Origin: Bacteroidia bacterium
Lineage (GTDB): Bacteria; Bacteroidota; Bacteroidia; AKYH767-A; OLB10
Direction: 5' to 3'
DNA: 33,650 bases
Assembly: GCA_025450095.1 (NCBI GenBank)
Contig: JANWID010000091.1
Coordinates: forward strand, 1 to 33,650
Of the stretch, positions 7,930 through 14,387 are shown one piece after another. Positions within the stretch are counted from its first letter, which is position 1; the number at the start of each line of letters is the position of its first letter. The translations under genes were made by a program, and so were the position numbers. The notes beneath the pieces are model-generated. The model was not told the DNA's origin. It was given only the letters and a program-made list of their open reading frames with translations, and ran no database searches.

Positions 7930-9044
7930 ATTATGATGTCGCTATTATAGGAGGAGGTATTGCAGGATTATCCCTTGCAATCGACCTTGGCAGAAACGGT
8001 TTTAGCGTAGCACTGCTGGAAAAAGGATCTTATCCACGACATAAGGTATGTGGCGAATACATTTCAAAAGAATCGCAGGATTATCTTTATAGCCTGTGTC
8101 CTGAATTAAGAAATTACAAATTACCGCAGATTCAAAAATTCCGATTGACATCAACCTGCAAACGGGATTACCAGGTACAGCTCGATCTGGGCGGGTTTGG
8201 TATCAGCCGATATCTGCTCGAAGAATTGCTTTACAAACAGGCAATAAATGAAGGAGTAAAAGTAATGTTACATACCCGGGCTGGTAACATTCATCATGAT
8301 GATGTTTCTTCAGCCTATCAGATTTCAACAGGCACTGAAACCATTACCACAACATTCGTCTGCAATGCTACCGGTCGCAAATCGAATTTTAGCATCAATG
8401 ATAATCATCATACCAGCAACAAAACAAACTATGTTGGTGTAAAATATCACGTACGCCTTGAACGTGATTCCTCACTTATCGAGATTCACAGTTTTCCGGG
8501 AGGATATTGCGGCATTTCGGATGTGGAAGATGGGAAGTCATGTCTCTGCTATATTGTAAACTCGAAGTACCTGAAACAGCATGAAAATTCTTTCTTGCAT
8601 TTAGAAAAATCAGTCCTTTCAAAAAACAAGAATCTTAAACACATTTTCTCCAGGGCAACTTTCCTTACGGAAAAACCAGTAACAGTAAGTGGTATTCATT
8701 TTCGCATCCGAAAACCCTGGGATGCGGGTTGTTTTTTCCTTGGTGATGCGGCAGGTTGTATTGCACCGTTAACCGGAAATGGTATGAGCATGGCGTTGCG
8801 GGCTGCGGGATCACTTTCAAAAATACTGACTGAATATCTTATCCGTAAAAATGCGGCGCTTCATCCTGAAAAAGCATACGAACATTTTTGGAATATGGAA
8901 TTTTCGAACAGGATCCGTTTCAGCAGGCATCTGCAAAAGCTATCCGAATATCCATGGCTCTCTAATTTATCAATTAACCTGATGAATAGTTTTCCGGGTA
9001 TTGCCCGGAGTGTTATTGCGAGTACGCATGGTCATCCTTTTTAA
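7926..9044 (+). CDS. FAD-dependent oxidoreductase (geranylgeranyl-reductase / hydroxylase-like)
   Basis: A 372-residue flavoprotein. The Rossmann motif GGGIAGLSLA (9-18) with acidic E32 ending beta-2 binds the FAD ADP moiety; PRHKVCGEYIS (37-47) is the conserved CGE box, and FLGDAAGCIAPLTGNGM (about 276-292) is the GD motif contacting the FAD ribityl chain, followed by an alpha-helical region. This is the geranylgeranyl-reductase/PHBH-type family, which hydroxylates aromatic rings or reduces prenyl chains. I start it at ATG 7926, which overlaps the methyltransferase TGA; the longer frame from 7887 would need an extra 13 residues with no support. Either ring hydroxylation to a quinone, as in SrsC, or prenyl reduction would fit beside UbiA. 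It is followed directly by the palindromic repeat at 9049. Confidence 0.88.
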   Translation: MNYDVAIIGGGIAGLSLAIDLGRNGFSVALLEKGSYPRHKVCGEYISKESQDYLYSLCPELRNYKLPQIQKFRLTSTCKRDYQVQLDLGGFGISRYLLEELLYKQAINEGVKVMLHTRAGNIHHDDVSSAYQISTGTETITTTFVCNATGRKSNFSINDNHHTSNKTNYVGVKYHVRLERDSSLIEIHSFPGGYCGISDVEDGKSCLCYIVNSKYLKQHENSFLHLEKSVLSKNKNLKHIFSRATFLTEKPVTVSGIHFRIRKPWDAGCFFLGDAAGCIAPLTGNGMSMALRAAGSLSKILTEYLIRKNAALHPEKAYEHFWNMEFSNRIRFSRHLQKLSEYPWLSNLSINLMNSFPGIARSVIASTHGHPF

Positions 9045-9048
9045 AAAG

Positions 9049-9146
9049 AAACGCGGATTACGCAGATTTGGCGGATTTTCACGGATTTGTTCCTGATAGA
9101 ACTCTTATCCGCGTAAATCCGCCAAATCCGTTAAATCCGCGTTCTA
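9049..9146. repeat. Family B palindromic repeat, likely bidirectional terminator
   Basis: An imperfect inverted repeat with arms of about 42 bp: left AACGCGGATTACGCAGATTTGGCGGATTT, right the reverse complement of GAACGCGGATTTAACGGATTTGGCGG. It fills the gap between the convergent oxidoreductase and SRPBCC genes, 4 bp after the first stop, so it may fold in RNA from both strands. Related blocks occur at 2505-2545. Confidence 0.8.
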
Positions 9147-9155
9147 TTAAATGGG

Positions 9156-9650
9156 TTAATTGTTTACCATTGGTCTCAATCTCTCATCTTTGCTTCTTAA
9201 ATCAAGCCCACCTTCATAAACTGATTTAAGATTAACCATATAAAACGACCATCCCGAAGAGCATCCCAAACGGAGATTTAATTTTGAATCATCATCTGTT
9301 GGAATATCTTTTTGTTCGAGGTCTACAATTGTATGTCCATGCTCTTCCTTTAAAGAAATAGTAACGATACAACTTCCCGCAAAGGTGAATTCCAGTAAAT
9401 TTTTTCCATTGGCATTAATAACTTTTCCCCGTTCCGTTTCACTGTATAAGTACCATGTAAATTCATAGGTCATGGGTGGTGCAATTCGCTGCTCCATGCT
9501 TACCAGCTTTCCGGAATCATCAAAAAATCTCGCAGTTTTTAAAAACCATTTCTCAAGTTCACCAGGAACAGCCCAGGCATCATAAATTTTTTGCATGGGT
9601 GCCTTAACGGCGATTCTTTTCTGAAAACGTGTCCAGTCGAAATTTTTCAT
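9156..9650 (-). CDS. SRPBCC / AHSA1-domain protein
   Basis: A 164-residue protein of the START/Bet v 1-like (SRPBCC, activator of Hsp90 ATPase homologue 1-like) fold. The start FDWTRFQKRIAVKAPMQKIYDAW and the GELEKWF segment, then the tail SGWSFYMVNLKSVYEGGLDLR, are family hallmarks, with strands forming a ligand cavity. Family members bind hydrophobic ligands; no specific substrate can be read here. It runs in the same direction as a second SRPBCC gene 101 bp upstream. Its stop lies 10 bp from the family B palindrome. Confidence 0.88.
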   Translation of the reverse strand: MKNFDWTRFQKRIAVKAPMQKIYDAWAVPGELEKWFLKTARFFDDSGKLVSMEQRIAPPMTYEFTWYLYSETERGKVINANGKNLLEFTFAGSCIVTISLKEEHGHTIVDLEQKDIPTDDDSKLNLRLGCSSGWSFYMVNLKSVYEGGLDLRSKDERLRPMVNN

Positions 9651-9751
9651 AATGATGAATCTATAAGGAATTGAAGATACAAATAAATTTTACTCCGGGA
9701 ATGCATCCCGAATTTAACGATAAATTATTTTAAAGTTTAAGGTACCCTTAA

Positions 9752-10186
9752 CTATTCGGATAATTCCTTGACTACATCAAGAGCTTTCGGAAAAGTATCC
9801 TTGAAATAATCTTCGTATTGCTCGGTGATATCCATTTCAACAACAAGTTCGGTTTCATCACCTGTTCCTTTGAGGTAATAATTTTCCTTAGCTCCTGCCC
9901 ATTGTTTTGTTTCCGCGTCCTGTGGCATTTTTTTATTGCCTTTAACGACACCAAGATGTTGAAACGACATAACCTCATTTGGAATTTTTCGTGCAATGGT
10001 GCTGTACATTCCTTCACCTTCTCCACTTAAAAACAACACTTCACTTCCTTCTTTCCAATCGGTCACTGCGTGTGAGCCTTCACTGAACACGCTGGTCCAT
10101 TTATTATACGTATCCTCATCCCAAAGAACTTTCCATACCTTTTCTTTTGGGGCATGAATTTTTACGGTGAAATTTGCCTTTTTCAT
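9752..10186 (-). CDS. SRPBCC-family protein
   Basis: A 144-residue SRPBCC protein. The opening ANFTVKIHAPKEKVWKVLWD followed by YNKWTSVFSEGSHAVTDWKEG is the typical beta-helix-strand start; VMSFQHLGVVKG and ETELVVEMDITEQYEDYF form the later strands of the cavity, and the terminal helix is KALDVVKEL. The C-terminus is shorter than that of the neighbour at 9156, and their sequences are only distantly alike, so they are probably old paralogues. Function is unknown beyond the small-ligand-binding fold. Confidence 0.88.
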   Translation of the reverse strand: MKKANFTVKIHAPKEKVWKVLWDEDTYNKWTSVFSEGSHAVTDWKEGSEVLFLSGEGEGMYSTIARKIPNEVMSFQHLGVVKGNKKMPQDAETKQWAGAKENYYLKGTGDETELVVEMDITEQYEDYFKDTFPKALDVVKELSE

Positions 10187-10293
10187 TGTGATTAGTATTA
10201 AATGTGAAACATAGGGTTATAAATCTCTAAAATAGAAATATACTGTCGGAAAAACAATATAAAGTTCTTAAGAAAATATTATTTCCCGGAATG

Positions 10294-10638
10294 TTAATTG
10301 AGCGCTGCAAGAACATGCTCCCTGCATATCATTGCACAATTAATGCATGCGATTGTACAACTCAGGTACTGTTCCGAAATACTTAATTGTTCGCATTCCA
10401 GGCTGCATTCCGTGCAGCAATCCGCACAAATATCGAGTATATCAGGTTGTACAAAGCAATGCTGCCGGAGTTCAGCTGCTGCTTTCCGGCATAGTGCCGC
10501 GCATTTTTTAAAGGGCATAGACTCACTGCCCGCTGCATGGCCTGATCGCTCACATTGCAAGGCGCAATGGAGCAATATTCCCTGTAAAGGAGAGATTGAT
10601 TTCTCAGTTATAAATGTTTGCCGGTTATTTTGAGCCAT
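10294..10638 (-). CDS. Four-helix-bundle copper-binding protein (Csp/DUF326-like), second copy
   Basis: A 114-residue protein from the ATG at 10638 (a TTG 9 bp upstream could add three residues). It has 14 cysteines in CxxxC-type spacing (LHCALQC, KKCAALC, CADCCTECSLEC, SCTIACINCAMIC), matching the inward-facing Cys pattern of bacterial Csp proteins. It is more divergent than the copy at 424-750, with fewer Cys and no His-rich loop, so it may bind less copper. It overlaps the 3' end of dodecin by 14 bp, suggesting coupled translation. No signal peptide is present. Copper binding is inferred from the family. Confidence 0.8.
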   Translation of the reverse strand: MAQNNRQTFITEKSISPLQGILLHCALQCERSGHAAGSESMPFKKCAALCRKAAAELRQHCFVQPDILDICADCCTECSLECEQLSISEQYLSCTIACINCAMICREHVLAALN

Positions 10639-10834
10639 CTTTTTCAAAACTGATTTTACAATTCAGCCGCCACTTTACAATTTTATCATTTTCAATTTCA
10701 GCGTTCAGGTTTTTAATCCATACCGAGCGGATATTATGAAGCGTTTTGGAGGCTTCGCTAACGGCTTTCACAGCGGCATCTTCCCAGCCTTTGTCTGATT
10801 CGGCCATCAATTCGATTACTTTGATTAGTGCCAT
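10625..10834 (-). CDS. Dodecin (flavin-binding small protein)
   Basis: A 69-residue protein of the right size for dodecin, which forms a dodecamer that stores or scavenges flavins. The start VIELMAESDKGWEDAAVKAV matches the family's helix with the conserved SWEDA-like box (here GWEDA), followed by the SKTLHNIR turn and beta strands ending NCKISFEKDG. Many dodecins stack the isoalloxazine ring against an aromatic residue in the first strand after the helix; W39 in SVWIKNL may serve, which I infer. It is preceded by the small gene at 10836 with a 1-bp gap and overlaps the copper-binding gene, so the three form a small operon. Confidence 0.92.
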   Translation of the reverse strand: MALIKVIELMAESDKGWEDAAVKAVSEASKTLHNIRSVWIKNLNAEIENDKIVKWRLNCKISFEKDGSK

Positions 10835-10835
10835 G

Positions 10836-11045
10836 TTATGAGGTTTTAAAATTCTTCATGCAATTCCTGTGCGTCTGTATGAGCATTGTACGTAACACCA
10901 GAACATCACCATTCCATTGATTGAATTGTCTTGCAGGTTCCATGAACAACGGGCGTTGCGTTTGCAGCCACAAGTATTTACGGGCATTATTAAATTCTGC
11001 GATTCCCTTCTCAACCGGTCGTTTAAAATATCTGCTAAATGTCAT
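10836..11045 (-). CDS. Hypothetical small protein
   Basis: A 69-residue, strongly basic protein with no recognised domain and no signal peptide. The ATG at 11045 is preceded by GGGGA, a plausible ribosome-binding site, and the stop lies one base before the dodecin start, consistent with an operon. The last third (THRNCMKNFKTS) is rich in basic and polar residues. No family is recognised; if translated, it could be a regulator or simply an ORF that leads translation into dodecin. Confidence 0.5.
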   Translation of the reverse strand: MTFSRYFKRPVEKGIAEFNNARKYLWLQTQRPLFMEPARQFNQWNGDVLVLRTMLIQTHRNCMKNFKTS

Positions 11046-11193
11046 TCCCCAACAGTGGTGCTATTACTTTTTAAAAACAGCTAAAATGTGTGCCAAGTAA
11101 TTTTCCTCTCTGAAAAACAGGTATTAACGGTATGGTTGTCCGTTACCGGGGAAAATATTACTCAGGTATGATTTGGGTTTCTGATTCCGGGTG
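11046..11193. other. Intergenic lead-in to the family A element
   Basis: No gene is supported here. Around 11146 a CCGGGGAAAATATTAC stretch, in plus orientation, resembles the loop of family D hairpins (GGGGAAAATACGG). The family A repeats start at 11194. Confidence 0.5.
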
Positions 11194-11412
11194 GGTACGG
11201 ATTACAGATTCAGGTCGCGGCGGAATCGGATGTACAGATTACAGATTCAGGTCGCGGCGGAATCGGATATACGCCTGCCCGACGTCAGGCGGGGATTACA
11301 GATCCAGGTCGCAACGGAAAGGGGTGAACAGTTTATAAATTATATAGAATGAAAATCTATCTGTAATCTGTACATCCGATTCCGCGTTTATTTTGAATCT
11401 GTAATCCGTACC
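11194..11412. repeat. Family A palindromic repeat (left of GxxExxY gene)
   Basis: The left arm GGTACGGATTACAGATT...CGGAATCGGATGTACAGATTACAG (11194-11246) is matched by the right arm 11359-11412, ATCTGTAATCTGTACATCCGATTCCGCG...AATCTGTAATCCGTACC, as an inverted repeat of about 53 bp. The left arm is partly repeated in direct orientation (about 11234-11275 and again as ATTACAGATCCAGGTCGC near 11293-11311), and the short insertion CCTGCCCGACGTCAGGCGGG forms its own hairpin. A similar palindrome sits at 11886-12004. Confidence 0.85.
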
Positions 11413-11487
11413 TACACTTTATTGAAATTATGACTACATTAGTGCTTTAGAATTTTTTTTATTTTTCACTTTTTATACTTTTTCAAA

Positions 11488-11880
11488 ATGACTTTTCAAA
11501 ACAATACGGAATTCGTAAATGGAAATCTGAGTTACAAAATTATTGGGTGTGCATTCAAAGTGCATAATCAATTGGGTGGAGGACACCTTGAGTCGGTATA
11601 TCAAAAAGCTTTAGATGATTCGCTGAAAAATGCGAAGTTGGACTTCAAAGCACAAAAATATTTACCTGTTAAATATTTAAATTCTAAGATTACAGATTAT
11701 AAACCCGATTTTATAGTTGAAGATCAAGTGGTTGTTGACATAAAACGCCATAAGAAAATATTAATCAAGGATTTTGAACAAGTTAAGCGATATCTGAAAG
11801 AGACTTCCTTAAAGCTTGGATTACTTATCCATTTTGGGGCAGATTATGTAAAAGTGAAAAGGGTTGTAAATCTTGAGTAG
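11488..11880 (+). CDS. GxxExxY protein (PD-(D/E)XK nuclease-like)
   Basis: A 130-residue protein carrying the family-defining GHLESVY (residues 32-38, G-x-x-E-x-x-Y). Later, KPDFIVEDQVVVDIK (72-86) gives the P-D ... D-x-K core of the PD-(D/E)XK nuclease superfamily, with K86 as the lysine. Members are short, often multi-copy in Bacteroidota genomes, and have no proven role; whether this one cuts nucleic acid is unknown. It is the only plus-strand gene between 9045 and the window end and lies between two family A palindromes (11194-11412 and 11886-12004), the second starting 6 bp after the stop. That context, with no operon partner, suggests it travels with the repeats. Its base composition is more AT-rich than that of its neighbours. 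Confidence 0.88.
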   Translation: MTFQNNTEFVNGNLSYKIIGCAFKVHNQLGGGHLESVYQKALDDSLKNAKLDFKAQKYLPVKYLNSKITDYKPDFIVEDQVVVDIKRHKKILIKDFEQVKRYLKETSLKLGLLIHFGADYVKVKRVVNLE

Positions 11881-11885
11881 TTACT

Positions 11886-12004
11886 GATTACAGATTCCGG
11901 TCGCGACGGAAAGGGGTATACAGATTACAGATTATACACCATAAAATTTATCTGTAATCTGTACATCCGATTCCGCGTTGATAAAGAATCTGTAATCCGT
12001 ACCT
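11886..12004. repeat. Family A palindromic repeat (right of GxxExxY gene)
   Basis: Left arm GATTACAGATTCCGGTCGCGACGGAAAGG (11886-11933) and right arm ATCTGTAATCTGTACATCCGATTCCGCG...AATCTGTAATCCGTACC (11950-12004) form an inverted repeat. The right arm is nearly identical to that of the repeat at 11359-11412. It ends on the stop codon of the peroxiredoxin gene, so it may also act as its 3' hairpin. Confidence 0.85.
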
Positions 12005-12683
12005 ACTTTATCTCCTCATGCATTACTCCTGGCTGGGGAACATATCTCATGTAAGGCTTAACGGTTTTCCAGCCTTGCGGATATTTTTCTTTTGCTTCTT
12101 CGTTGGTAACTGAAGTAACAATAATCACATCTTCACCATGCTTCCAGTTTGCAGGAGTGGCCACTTTGTGATTTGCGGTCAGTTGCATGGAATCAATTAC
12201 ACGCAATACTTCATCGAAGTTGCGACCGGTGGTCATGGGATAAGTCAGTGAGAGTTTTATTTTTTTATCCGGACCGATCACAAATACAGATCGAACGGTT
12301 TGATTGTTTGCCGCTGTTCTGCCTTCCGATGTACCAGGCTCATCAGTGGGAAGCATATCATACAATTTAGCGATAGCCAGATCCGGATCGCCGATCATCG
12401 GATAATTTACCGCATGGCCTTGTGTTTCTTCAATGTCGGCATTCCATTTCAAATGACTTTCCACCGGATCTACACTAAGCCCGATCACTTTTACGTTGCG
12501 TTGTTCAAATTCAGGTGCAAGTTTGGCCAGGTAGCCCAGCTCGGTGGTGCAGACCGGCGTAAAATCTTTTGGATGAGAGAAGAGAATGCCCCAGCTGTTA
12601 CCGAGCCATTCATGAAAATTGATAGTACCTTTTGTTGTTGTTGCTTCGAAATCGGGAGCGATTTCATTTAATCGTAGTGACAT
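12003..12683 (-). CDS. 1-Cys peroxiredoxin (Prx6 type)
   Basis: A 226-residue peroxiredoxin that reduces H2O2 and organic peroxides. The peroxidatic C45 lies in the Prx6 motif PVCTTE (residues 43-48, after HPKDFT), and it is the only cysteine in the protein, so resolution must come from a partner thiol or glutathione-like reductant. The conserved Arg occurs in TVRSVFVIGP, and the long C-terminal segment (NWKHGEDVIIV to the end, with YPQGWKTVKPYMRYV) is the Prx6-specific domain; length fits the family. It has its own candidate -7 box at 12724-12731 and two spaced repeats upstream (12760-12790). Its stop abuts the family A repeat. Confidence 0.95.
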   Translation of the reverse strand: MSLRLNEIAPDFEATTTKGTINFHEWLGNSWGILFSHPKDFTPVCTTELGYLAKLAPEFEQRNVKVIGLSVDPVESHLKWNADIEETQGHAVNYPMIGDPDLAIAKLYDMLPTDEPGTSEGRTAANNQTVRSVFVIGPDKKIKLSLTYPMTTGRNFDEVLRVIDSMQLTANHKVATPANWKHGEDVIIVTSVTNEEAKEKYPQGWKTVKPYMRYVPQPGVMHEEIK

Positions 12684-12723
12684 GGTTTTGGGTTTTTATT
12701 AAATTGAGTGAATATTAACACCA

Positions 12724-12731
12724 CAAACTTA
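12724..12731 (-). promoter_or_regulatory. Candidate -7 element for the peroxiredoxin gene
   Basis: TAAGTTTG on the minus strand matches the Bacteroidota -7 consensus TAnnTTTG exactly and lies 41 nt upstream of the ATG at 12683. No clear TTTG -33 element lies at the usual spacing, so the box alone supports the call. Confidence 0.5.
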
Positions 12732-12759
12732 CAATAATGTGCAGTAGATTCTGGTATCT

Positions 12760-12790
12760 AAAGTTACAAATCTGAGTAATAAAAGTTACA
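12760..12790. promoter_or_regulatory. Direct repeat AAAGTTACA, possible operator
   Basis: Two copies of AAAGTTACA (12760-12768 and 12782-12790) are 22 bp apart, about two helical turns, upstream of the peroxiredoxin -7 box. The spacing fits a dimeric regulator binding one DNA face; the regulator, if any, is unknown. Confidence 0.35.
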
Positions 12791-12821
12791 TATCATCCAG
12801 AAATTTGATCTTAACAAGTGT

Positions 12822-12942
12822 AATTCAATGGGGGATTCAATAGGGGATTCAATGGGGATTCAATGGGGATTCAATTGTGAATTAACAATCGAATAACAAT
12901 TGAATATACTATCGAATTAACTATTGAATCCACTATTGAATT
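12822..12942. repeat. Short tandem repeats GGGGATTCAAT and TATTGAAT
   Basis: Four GGGGATTCAAT-like units (12831-12876) are followed by TATTGAAT/TATCGAAT units ending on the stop of the metalloprotease gene. The units are 9-13 bp. The array probably arose by slippage and extends into the last codons of the downstream-lying gene. Confidence 0.7.
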
Positions 12943-14195
12943 ACAATCCTCTTCACCACTACACTTTCATGAAGGTAAACCGAAACAAAATAAAGTCCTG
13001 CATTCAGGTGAGCGATGTTGATATCGGTTTCTGTGAGTTTCAAATTTTCTAATTGTATTACATTTTTGCCCAATGCATCTGAGATAAAGATGCTCTGAAT
13101 TGAATTGTTGCTTTTCACAGCGAAGTAATCTGAAGCAATTGAAGGAAAAACAGTGACGGAAGTTTCATCAGCATGCTCAATGACAGATAATGGTTGACAA
13201 AGCACAGCAGTATTCTGCTGCCAGGTATAATAAGCGGCGATGGTTGCATTCATACGTTGCGCCTGTCCCAGTGTGAACATATTCATACACGAATCGGCGG
13301 CGAAGCCTTCAAAATTGCAATTCATGTCGGGCATATCGGAGGTATAAGGCGGAGGGAACGGTGACGTTTCCGTGCATGTATTTACGGAAGGTGAAAAACA
13401 ATTTATGCTAAAGTCCTGGGGGGGAGTGTCGCAGACTCTATCCCCCTGAGTCAGGCAATTGTTGGCATTGGTACCCGTACAGAAATTATAATCGATGGGA
13501 TAGAGCTGGAAATAATGTCCTGCTTCCTGGGTGGCGGTACGACCCAAATTGTATGGCGCCATCAGATTTCCCACTCTTCCGAACACCCTGTAATAAATAA
13601 TGATCCCTTCCGTCGCCGGCGGTCCTCCCGGGAATGATGCCATACCCAGTAGTCCGTTGGTAATGTTGCAGACATATATATTCATATAATTTGCAGGATC
13701 CCAAACATCCGTACCACCATACGCATTATCCATGACTCTGGTCACGGGACTCCACGAGCTAGCCGTTGTCTGCACTCTGTGAATACCGGTAGTAGGATTC
13801 CCATTCGGATCCACCTGCGCCAGGCAAAACTGAATATTGGCCGAAGCCGCCACCGACTGAAAAATACCGGGTGTATTTACTGTATCAGCATTCAACCTGT
13901 TAAAATCCTCATTCATCACCTCTATCTGCGACACAATCTGCGAATCGGGAATATTCTCCACCGCCTGATTCCACACCACATGCACCACCACCGGCACAAT
14001 CACCGGCACCGATGCTAACTTATTTCCACTGGCCAGCTGCTGTATTTTCTGTTCTACTTCGGCGTTTTTTCGGGCTGCATTGGGATCGCGGGCGAAGAGG
14101 GTTTGGTTGTAGTCGATGGTGGCGCTGCGTTGCTGGGCGGTGGTTGGGGTTGTGAGGAGAGTTAGGAAGGGGAGGAGGAGGAAAAGGTGTTTCAT
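12933..14195 (-). CDS. Degenerate M43 (pappalysin-like) metalloprotease with T9SS tail
   Basis: A 420-residue protein with signal peptide (MKHLFLLLPFLTLLTTPTTAQ), an M43-type catalytic domain (about 60-320) and a C-terminal T9SS sorting domain (TSVTVFPSIASDYF through LNAGLYFVSVYLHESVVVKR). The canonical zinc site HExxHxxGxxH is here TQEAGHYFQLYPI: first His is Gln (codon CAG), second His is kept, third His is Pro. The family's later GQxxRMxA motif survives as FTLGQAQRMNA, but the Met-turn region is altered. So it is probably catalytically dead, perhaps a binding protein; alternatively a sequencing artefact of a single base is unlikely since two ligands are lost. It follows the short tandem repeats at its 3' end. 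Confidence 0.85.
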   Translation of the reverse strand: MKHLFLLLPFLTLLTTPTTAQQRSATIDYNQTLFARDPNAARKNAEVEQKIQQLASGNKLASVPVIVPVVVHVVWNQAVENIPDSQIVSQIEVMNEDFNRLNADTVNTPGIFQSVAASANIQFCLAQVDPNGNPTTGIHRVQTTASSWSPVTRVMDNAYGGTDVWDPANYMNIYVCNITNGLLGMASFPGGPPATEGIIIYYRVFGRVGNLMAPYNLGRTATQEAGHYFQLYPIDYNFCTGTNANNCLTQGDRVCDTPPQDFSINCFSPSVNTCTETSPFPPPYTSDMPDMNCNFEGFAADSCMNMFTLGQAQRMNATIAAYYTWQQNTAVLCQPLSVIEHADETSVTVFPSIASDYFAVKSNNSIQSIFISDALGKNVIQLENLKLTETDINIAHLNAGLYFVSVYLHESVVVKRIVIQ

Positions 14196-14387
14196 GGTGA
14201 GCGAAGTTAAAGCGAGTTGGTTATTGTTAGTTGGAACTAAATTAGGGAAAAAATAAGGTTGTATGTCATTATAAATCTTTTGGAGTAATCGTTAATCTTG
14301 AAATCTCCAAAATATAAGCAAAATTTGGTTGTAGAGTTTGTATTCCTAAAGGAGTCATTTCTGTGAAAATTCACTTTCAGTAAAGCA

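Noticed and set aside
10298..10633. Plus-strand open frame of 111 codons
   Set aside because: It is antisense to the Cys-rich copper-binding protein, whose composition makes the opposite strand open; no family match.
11194..12004. Insertion sequence
   Set aside because: No transposase frame or target duplication can be seen; GxxExxY is not a transposase.
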